DNA from: Gammaproteobacteria bacterium
Lineage (GTDB): Bacteria; Pseudomonadota; Gammaproteobacteria; QOAV01
Direction: 5' to 3'
Length of the DNA stretch: 5,841 nt
Assembly: GCA_027067235.1 (NCBI GenBank)
Contig: JALXFQ010000213.1
Coordinates: forward strand, 1-5,841
Shown here: piece after piece, positions 1-5,200 of the stretch
Layout: every line of letters begins with the position of its first letter
How positions within the stretch are numbered: position 1 is the stretch's first letter
Position numbers and translations under genes: made by a program
The notes under the pieces: model-generated
Databases searched by the model: none
What the model saw: only the letters and a program-made list of their open reading frames with translations
What the model was told of the DNA's origin: nothing

Positions 1-695
1 ACGGGTGACAGATAGGCATCCACCACCGTCGTGTCGCCGCGCGAAACAAACCGGATCAGCGGGCTGACTTCATGGGAGCAGGAGATTTGCTCAAAGCCGA
101 TGCCGCGCGCCAGTTCCGCCACCTGTTGTTCCTGTTGCGGATAGCGGTAGGCGTGCATGAAAACAATGGCCACGGCGCGCAAACCCGTGTCGTACGCCTG
201 CCTCAGCACGGCAGCAGCCCGCTCCAGATCCAGCGGGTTCAACTCCCTGCCATCCACATCCAGCCGGCCCGGCACTTCCTCAACCCTGTGGTATATCATT
301 TGCGGCAGACGCACATCGAGAGAGAATATATCCGGACGGTTCTGGTAGCCGATACGCAGAGCGTCGCGGAAACCTTGGGGAACCAGCAGCAATACCGGCT
401 CGCCTTTTCTCTCCAGCAGGGCATTGGTGGCGACAGTGGTGCCCATGCGCACGCTGTCCAGCCCGGCGGACGGTATCGGCTCGTCCGCCGCCAGCCCCAT
501 CAGATGACGTATTCCCTGCGCCGCCGCGTCGTCGTACAGGGGGCTGTCGGACAACAGCTTGTGTACCCGCGTCACGCCATCGGGATCAACTGCCACCACG
601 TCGGTGAAGGTGCCGCCGCGATCAATCCAGAACCGCCATCGGGACGACCGGGTGCGTCTGGCCGGGCCAGCACCCGGAGAATGATCAGCGTGCAT
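1..695 (-). CDS. 5-oxoprolinase (ATP-hydrolysing) / hydantoinase A-type, N-terminal part, cut by window edge
   Basis: The first 231 codons of a gene that continues past the left edge. Family role: ATP-driven opening of 5-oxo-L-proline to L-glutamate in the cytoplasm, the recovery step of glutathione turnover. Visible signatures are an ASKHA-type nucleotide-binding loop, IDRGGTFTD (residues 24-32), and MGTTVATNALLERKG (84-98), both characteristic of the Hydant_A_N domain. The arginine in IDRGG favours full-length oxoprolinase over the HyuA hydantoinase subunit, which usually has a DVGG-type loop (recalled family knowledge). Further matches to eukaryotic OPLAH are FMHAYRYPQQEQQV and the SRGDTTVVDAYLSP stretch at the visible end. 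Full-length enzymes are about 1200-1280 residues, so most of the protein lies outside. The ATG at 695 is the only ATG in frame before the nucleotide loop and gives about 20 extra N-terminal residues; a weak CGGAAA lies upstream, and an in-frame TTG lies 15 bases further up. A strong terminator sits only 16 bases upstream of this start. A separate HyuA subunit cannot be excluded because the C-terminus is not visible. Confidence 0.9.
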   Translation of the reverse strand, partial: MHADHSPGAGPARRTRSSRWRFWIDRGGTFTDVVAVDPDGVTRVHKLLSDSPLYDDAAAQGIRHLMGLAADEPIPSAGLDSVRMGTTVATNALLERKGEPVLLLVPQGFRDALRIGYQNRPDIFSLDVRLPQMIYHRVEEVPGRLDVDGRELNPLDLERAAAVLRQAYDTGLRAVAIVFMHAYRYPQQEQQVAELARGIGFEQISCSHEVSPLIRFVSRGDTTVVDAYLSP

Positions 696-711
696 GTTTT
701 TCCGCGGCAAT

Positions 712-740
712 AAAAAACCCCGCCGGGGGCGGGGTTTTTC
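712..740. terminator. Strong, near-symmetrical (bidirectional) intrinsic terminator
   Basis: A perfect 12-bp inverted repeat (713-724 with 728-739) closes on a GGG loop. Each arm carries CCCCGCC/GGCGGGG flanked by an A-run on one side and a T-run on the other, so either strand gives a GC stem followed by five or six U. On the minus strand it lies 17 bases beyond the lipoprotein stop codon and is its natural terminator. It could also stop plus-strand transcription entering from the left, but no plus-strand gene is seen there. It stands directly in front of the 5-oxoprolinase start. Confidence 0.93.
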
Positions 741-757
741 GACAGTAAGCAGGAAGC

Positions 758-1150
758 TTATTTGTCAACAGTATCCTTGACCGCGTCTGCTGCGTTGCCG
801 GCCGCTGCCTTGGTGGCGTCCACTGCATTTCTGGCGCCTTCGGCGACCGCGTGGCCAGCATCCTTGGTGGCGTCGACTGCCTTGCCGGCCGCTTCGCGGG
901 TAGCATCTGCTGCGTTGCCGGCGGCCTCCTTGGTGGCGTCAACGGCGTCTCCCGCCATTTCAGCCGCGCCTGCTGCTGCGTCCTTGGTGCCTTCCACTAC
1001 TGCATGTGCGGCATCCCTGGTCGCGTCGGCCGCCTTGCCGGCGGCTTCCTTGGTGGCGTCAACGGCGGAACTGGACACTTCCTTGGTCTTTTCACAACCG
1101 CTCAAAATAGTTGCGGCGAGTAGGCTTGCTATAATGTATTTTACTTTCAT
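758..1150 (-). CDS. Small alanine-rich repeat lipoprotein, LEA-like, function unknown
   Basis: A 130-residue protein that I do not recognise as a named gene. It opens with a lipoprotein signal peptide: MKVK, a hydrophobic stretch, then the lipobox LSGC with the lipidated cysteine at residue 19. The next residue is Glu rather than Asp, which by the enterobacterial +2 rule favours the outer membrane. After a short Ser-rich linker (26-28), the rest is low-complexity A/D/T/K/G sequence. Units starting AVDATK recur at residues 29, 69 and 109, an exact period of 40. Inside each unit, 11-residue blocks such as AVDATKEAAGK resemble group-3 LEA protein motifs and predict an amphipathic helix or coiled coil. 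No cysteine other than Cys19 and no catalytic motif is seen. The ATG at 1150 is fixed by the signal peptide; only a weak GGAT serves as ribosome site. It has its own promoter (1191-1219) and terminator (712-740), so it is probably monocistronic. A role in envelope stress or desiccation protection is only a guess from repeat type. Confidence 0.85.
   Translation of the reverse strand: MKVKYIIASLLAATILSGCEKTKEVSSSAVDATKEAAGKAADATRDAAHAVVEGTKDAAAGAAEMAGDAVDATKEAAGNAADATREAAGKAVDATKDAGHAVAEGARNAVDATKAAAGNAADAVKDTVDK
761..1066 (-). repeat. In-frame tandem repeat of 120 bp (about 2.5 copies) inside the lipoprotein gene
   Basis: The coding sequence repeats with a 120-bp period. Copy 1 is 1066-947 (residues 29-68), copy 2 is 946-827 (69-108) and partial copy 3 is 826-761 (109-130). 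On the plus strand this shows as repeated CCTTGGTGGCGTC and CTGCGTTGCCGG or close variants; the latter fall at roughly 120-bp intervals. Within a copy there is a second layer of shorter 33-bp (11-codon) similarity, arranged as 11+11+11+7 codons. The copies differ at several positions, so the array is not freshly duplicated. Confidence 0.85.
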
Positions 1151-1190
1151 TGCTGTCTATCCGTGATATTACTGGTTTTAGGAAACTCTA

Positions 1191-1219
1191 GTATTACAAG
1201 TCAGCGGGCATGCGGTCAA
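1191..1219 (-). promoter_or_regulatory. Candidate sigma70 promoter of the lipoprotein gene
   Basis: Read on the minus strand, TTGACC (1219-1214) is a five-of-six match to the -35 box. It is followed after 17 bases by TAATAC (1196-1191) as the -10 region; shifting one base to AATACT gives a better hexamer match with an 18-base spacer. Transcription would begin near 1184, giving a leader of about 34 bases to the ATG at 1150. The -35 and spacing are good and the -10 is only fair. Confidence 0.55.
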
Positions 1220-1270
1220 CTTGACTGACGCCCGAACTTGTCTGACATTGGGTTGCAAAGCGGGCAAAAG

Positions 1271-1289
1271 GTTCAAATTTTTACTGAAC
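1271..1289 (-). terminator. Weak hairpin after the FMN-binding protein gene
   Basis: A 5-bp inverted repeat, GTTCA (1271-1275) with TGAAC (1285-1289), encloses an A/T-rich loop and is followed on the minus strand by CTTTTGCC. It lies 11 bases beyond the stop codon of the gene ending at 1301. The stem is short and AT-rich and the U-run is only four, so it is a poor intrinsic terminator. No better one is visible between this gene and the lipoprotein promoter, so read-through is possible. Confidence 0.25.
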
Positions 1290-1300
1290 GGACATCTGTC

Positions 1301-1771
1301 TCATTCCCGCAGCCCGGCCAGATCCGAAGCGCGCAGGCGTTTGGCCTGACCCAGGCCGGGTACAAACTGCGCCTGTTCCGGCTTCAGTCGAAACAGATGA
1401 AAATCGGCAAACCCGAACAACTGCCCGGCTTCCGGAAAACGCGACAGATATCGCGCCCGCGCCTGGTCGTAGTCATCGCTTCCCCTGGCCAGATCCTGCA
1501 CCGGGCCGGACAGACTGACCCGCGCCAGGGTCTGCGGATCACGGCGCCCGTCATCCGTCTCGCACAGGGCCAGTGACGCCTGCGGGTTCTCCAGCATGAA
1601 GCGCGTATGCCGCGCCAGCCGGCTCAGATGCAGCAGAAAACCGGTAAAATCCGGCTCCACCACAAACGCCGCCCAGGAGGCATAGGGCGTATTCTCGCCA
1701 GCGGTTGCCAGCGCTCCCCAGCGCGCCTGCAGCAATAAAGCCCGCAAGGTGGCGGATTCTGTTTCGGTCAT
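1301..1771 (-). CDS. Short FMN-binding split-barrel protein, pyridoxamine 5'-phosphate oxidase / HugZ-like
   Basis: A 156-residue cytoplasmic protein of the PNPOx-like split-barrel superfamily, whose members bind FMN, F420 or heme. Visible family features, in order: an N-terminal helix leading into ARWGALAT (16-23), PYASWAAFVV (29-38) as the first barrel strands, LHLSRLARHTRFML (47-60), which closely matches the HugZ-type signature (LS-LA-HT-N-like), VSLSGPV (85-91), and FVPGLGQAKRL (136-146), matching the F-x-GFGxA segment near the end of HugZ-type barrels. HugZ proteins proper usually carry an additional C-terminal DUF2470-like domain; this one ends right after the barrel, so it is a single-domain version and heme degradation cannot be assumed. 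In-frame ATGs also exist at 1837 and 1801. I chose 1771 because a purine-rich AGGGGA lies 6 bases upstream, the conserved region follows directly, and the 1837 start would place the palindrome at 1808-1827 inside the gene. Substrate and true cofactor are unknown. Confidence 0.82.
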   Translation of the reverse strand: MTETESATLRALLLQARWGALATAGENTPYASWAAFVVEPDFTGFLLHLSRLARHTRFMLENPQASLALCETDDGRRDPQTLARVSLSGPVQDLARGSDDYDQARARYLSRFPEAGQLFGFADFHLFRLKPEQAQFVPGLGQAKRLRASDLAGLRE

Positions 1772-1777
1772 GATGTT

Positions 1778-1783
1778 TCCCCT
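1778..1783 (-). promoter_or_regulatory. Ribosome binding site deciding the start at 1771
   Basis: AGGGGA on the minus strand, separated from the ATG at 1771 by AACATC (6 bases). Neither alternative in-frame ATG (1801 or 1837) has a comparable purine-rich stretch at the right distance. Confidence 0.6.
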
Positions 1784-1807
1784 GTGTTTTATGGCAGACA
1801 TGGGGGC

Positions 1808-1827
1808 AAATTGATATATGTCAATTT
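1808..1827. promoter_or_regulatory. FNR/ANR-family-like palindromic operator
   Basis: A 20-bp near-perfect palindrome with arms AAATTGA (1808-1814) and TCAATTT (1821-1827). Its core, TTGATATATGTCAA (1811-1824), differs at one base from the FNR consensus TTGAT-N4-ATCAA and also fits the relaxed TTGAY-N4-RTCAA form used by ANR and Dnr relatives. It lies 37 bases upstream of the flavin-protein start and about 450 bases upstream of metH. Its minus-strand reading also contains TTGACA, a perfect -35 box, but no acceptable -10 follows at 16-19 bases. On the plus strand its centre lies 30.5 bases before a TATGCT hexamer (1848-1853), close to the geometry of a class II FNR-activated promoter. Binding is inferred from sequence only; other palindrome-binding repressors are possible. 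Confidence 0.5.
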
Positions 1828-1837
1828 TGTTGCGCAA

Positions 1838-2165
1838 TGCGCCAAATTATGCTCCCATACCCGGGTTCAACAAGATTACTGCGACATTACCATAAGCTGA
1901 TGAATAAACAGATCTTTGGCTCTCTGGCGCCACGCATGACCCGGATCCGTCCCGGCGGCGCAAAGACCGATGATTCCGGGACAGAAACCCGGTGATATCC
2001 TTTAACGGTGTGTGGCGCGGGCTGTTTCCGGCCAATCTTCGGGAACCATTTCAAGTTCGGCAACCCCGCGGAAATAACCAGATGGTACCGCGGCGGCCTG
2101 CGGAACGGGTCGAATCTGGGGCTTAACCAAGCCGAATAAAATCAATAGCAACCAGATGTCTCTTC
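1838..2165 (+). other. Interval without a convincing gene; possible untranslated transcript or gene remnant
   Basis: About 330 bases between the divergent flavin-protein and metH genes. A possible plus-strand promoter is TATGCT (1848-1853), and the stretch ends at the terminator at 2166-2193, suggesting a transcript of about 330 nt. It holds several potential stems: CCGGG/CCCGG (1976-1980 with 1988-1992), CCGCGG/CCGCGG (2066-2071 with 2088-2093) and GGCTT/AAGCC (2120-2124 with 2129-2133). One plus frame reads from ATG 1849 to TGA at 1993-1995, then on to TAA at 2137-2139; the second half has mostly G or C at third positions and a protein-like look, but neither half has a ribosome site or a recognisable family. 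A minus-strand frame (2035-1847) needs a TTG start and looks random. I saw no features of SAM, SAH, cobalamin or other riboswitches, nor of tmRNA, 6S RNA or tRNA. Confidence 0.35.
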
Positions 2166-2193
2166 AGGGCCGGCCATGCCGGCCTTTGTTTTT
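2166..2193 (+). terminator. Intrinsic terminator upstream of metH
   Basis: A GC stem GGCCGGC (2168-2174) with GCCGGCC (2178-2184) closes on a CAT loop, extended by a G-T and an A-T pair (2166-2167 with 2185-2186). It is followed by TTTGTTTTT (2185-2193). Orientation is plus: the minus-strand reading has no U-run after the stem. It ends a transcript coming from the 1838-2165 interval, and it insulates or attenuates metH, which starts 82 bases further on. Confidence 0.82.
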
Positions 2194-2236
2194 GCCTCTG
2201 TCAACGGGCAGGGCGGTCGCGGCAACTGGCGCGGCC

Positions 2237-2245
2237 TGCTATGAT
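2237..2245 (+). promoter_or_regulatory. Candidate extended -10 promoter of metH
   Basis: TGCTATGAT combines an extended -10 element (TG, one base, then the hexamer) with TATGAT, a five-of-six match to TATAAT. No good -35 hexamer is present 16-18 bases upstream, as is common for extended -10 promoters. A start near 2252 would give a leader of about 23 bases. The sequence just before the ATG at 2275 has no clear Shine-Dalgarno motif. It lies downstream of the terminator at 2166-2193, so metH can be transcribed independently of the preceding interval. No MetR-type TGAA-N5-TTCA site was found nearby. Confidence 0.6.
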
Positions 2246-2274
2246 CCGCAGTTGCTTTTTCCTGGCTCATCAAC

Positions 2275-5200
2275 ATGCCCGACAAACGCACCAAGCTGCT
2301 CAAACAACTGCTTTCTGAACGCATCCTGATTCTCGACGGCGCCATGGGCACCATGATCCAGCGCCACAAACTGCAGGAGGCGGACTACCGCGGCGAGCGT
2401 TTCGCCGACTGGCCCAGCGATCTCAAGGGCAATAATGATCTGCTGGTGCTGACCCAGCCGGACATCATATATGGCATTCACAAACAGTACCTGGACGCGG
2501 GCGCGGACATACTGGAAACCAACAGTTTCAACGCCACCCGGGCATCCATGGCCGATTACGGCATGGAGTCGCTGGCCTACGAACTCAACGTGGAGGCGGC
2601 AAAACTGGCGCGACGCGCGGCGGCGGACGCCAGTACGCCGGACAAACCCCGCTTCGTGGCGGGCGTGCTCGGCCCCACCAGCAAGACGCTGTCCATTTCG
2701 CCGGATGTCAACGACCCCGGTTTTCGCAACGTCACATTCAATGAACTGGTTGATGATTACAAGTCATCAGCCCGTGGTCTTATCGAGGGCGGCGCGGACA
2801 TCGTCCTGATCGAGACCATTTTCGACACCCTCAATGCCAAAGCCGCCGTTTTCGCGGTAAAACAGGTTTTCAGCGAGGACAAGGTCGAGCGGCCCATCAT
2901 GATTTCCGGCACCATCACCGACGCCTCTGGCCGCACCCTGTCTGGCCAGACCACCGAGGCGTTCTACAACTCGCTGCGCCACGCCGAACCCGTTTCCATC
3001 GGTCTCAACTGCGCGCTGGGGCCGGACCTGCTGCGCCAATATGTGGAAGAGCTGGCGCGGGTCAGCGAAACCCATGTTTCCGCCCACCCCAACGCCGGCC
3101 TGCCCAATGAGTTTGGCGAATACGATATGACGCCCGACGAAATGGCCGGGCATATTCGTGAGTGGGCCGAGTCCGGTTTTCTGAATATCGTCGGCGGCTG
3201 CTGCGGTTCGTCGCCGGATCATATCCGCGCCATCGCCGCAGCGGCGAAAGACTGCCAACCGCGCGTCCTGCCCGAAATCAAACCGGAATGCCGGTTGTCC
3301 GGACTGGAGCCACTGAACATCGGCGAGGACAGCCTGTTTGTAAACATCGGCGAGCGCGCCAACATCACCGGCTCGGCCAAGTTCAAGCGTCTGATTCTTA
3401 ACGGGGAATATGAGGAAGCGCTGGATGTCTGCCGCACCCAGGTGGAAAACGGCGCGCAGATCGTTGATATCAACATGGATGAGGGCATGCTCGACGGCAA
3501 GGCCGCCATGACCACCTTCCTCAACCTGTGCGCGGGCGAGCCGGACATCGCCAAGGTTCCCGTGATGATCGATTCATCCAAATGGGAGATTATCGAAGCG
3601 GGTCTGCAATGCGTGCAGGGCAAGGCGGTGGTCAACTCCATTTCCATGAAAGAAGGCATGGAAAAATTCCTGCGCGAGGCGCGACTGTGCCGCCAGTACG
3701 GCGCGGCGGTCATCGTCATGGCCTTCGACGAGGAAGGCCAGGCCGACACCGAGGAACGCAAGGTGGAGATCTGCACCCGCGCCTACCAGGTGCTTACCGA
3801 AGAAGTGGGCTTCCCGCCGGAAGACATCATCTTCGACCCGAACATTTTCGCCATCGCCACCGGCATCGAGGAACACGACAACTACGCCGTGGATTTCATC
3901 AACGCCACCCGCCGCATCAAGGAGACCCTGCCCTACGCAAAAGTATCCGGCGGCGTATCCAATGTGTCATTCTCGTTCCGCGGCAACAATCCGGTGCGCG
4001 AAGCCATCCATTCGGTATTTCTGTACCATGCCATCAGGGCGGGCATGGACATGGGCATCGTCAACGCAGCGCAACTGGCGGTGTACGACGACCTGCCGGA
4101 AGAACTGCGCACTATCGTCGAGGACGTGGTGCTGAACCGCTACCCGGAAGCCGGTGAAAAACTGGTGGACATCGCCCCCAAATACAAGGGCGACGGCAGC
4201 GCGGGCAAGAAAGAAGAAGACCCGGCATGGCGCGAATGGCCGGTGGAAAAACGACTGGAACATTCGCTGGTGAAGGGCATCACCGAATTCATCGACGAAG
4301 ACACCGCCGAGGCTCTGGAAAAACTCGGCCGGCCCATACTGGTCATCGAAGGCCCGCTCATGGACGGCATGAACGTGGTGGGCGACCTGTTTGGCTCGGG
4401 CAAGATGTTCCTGCCGCAAGTGGTGAAATCGGCGCGGGTCATGAAAAAATCCGTGGCCTTTCTGGAGCCATACCTGGAAGCCGAAAAAGCCGACTGCGAA
4501 GTGGAAGCGGCCGGCAAGATACTCATGGCCACGGTCAAGGGCGACGTGCATGACATCGGCAAGAACATCGTTGGTGTGGTGCTGCAATGCAACGCCTACG
4601 AAGTAGTGGATCTGGGCGTCATGGTGCCCGCCGACAAGATACTGCAAACCGCGCGCGACGAAAACGTGGACATCATCGGCCTGTCCGGGCTGATTACACC
4701 GTCACTGGACGAAATGGTGCATGTGGCGAAGGAAATGAAGCGGCAGGGCTTTACCATTCCGCTGATGATCGGCGGCGCCACCACGTCCAAAGCGCACACG
4801 GCGGTAAAAATCGAACCGCAATATGAGCATGGCGCGATTTATGTGGCGGATGCGTCCAGAGCCGTGGGCGTGGCCTCGGCGCTGCTTTCGGATGACCAGA
4901 AAGACGACTTCCTGCGCCAGACCCGCGAAGAATACGACGCCGTACGCGAACGCCGCAAGGGCGTCAATGAAGCCAAGAACCTGGTTCCAATTGCAGACGC
5001 CCGCGCCAATCGTACGCCCATCGACTGGAAAGACTACCAGCCAGTAAAACCGGCCACACTGGGCGTCACCGTACTGGATGACATCGACCTGAACGAGATC
5101 ATCCCCTACATCGACTGGACCTTTTTCTTCCACGCCTGGCAGCTCAAGGGCCGCTTCCCGAAAATCCTCGACGACCCGGAAAAAGGCGTGGAAGCGAAAA

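Noticed and set aside
72..713. Plus-strand open frame of 213 codons
   Set aside because: It is the reverse-strand shadow of the 5-oxoprolinase N-terminus, which has clear family motifs; the plus translation is Arg/Gln/His-rich and runs through the terminator at 712-740.
762..1166. Plus-strand frames antisense to the lipoprotein repeat gene
   Set aside because: Their repetitiveness simply mirrors the minus-strand repeats; the minus reading has a lipobox signal peptide, a promoter and a terminator, while the plus reading has none.
1201..1230. Inverted repeat GTCAA-C-TTGAC near 1216-1226 as an operator
   Set aside because: The arms are short with a one-base centre and overlap the -35 box of the lipoprotein promoter; similarity to FNR half-sites is in the wrong orientation and spacing.
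1847..2035. Minus-strand frame of 62 codons in the interval upstream of metH
   Set aside because: It needs a TTG start, has no ribosome site or recognised domain, and its composition (Ser, Arg, Gly) looks random.
2076..2158. Direct repeat AACCAGATG at 2076-2084 and 2150-2158, as possible target-site duplication
   Set aside because: Nine identical bases about 65 bases apart can arise by chance; there are no terminal inverted repeats or transposase fragment between them.
1838..2165. GGA motifs suggesting a CsrB/RsmZ-like regulatory RNA
   Set aside because: Only about five GGA occurrences in over 300 GC-rich bases, not clearly in hairpin loops or in the ANGGA context, so no enrichment over expectation.
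3967..4647. Minus-strand open frame of 226 codons antisense to metH
   Set aside because: Same artefact: His- and Phe-rich composition without domain features, opposite a strongly conserved gene.
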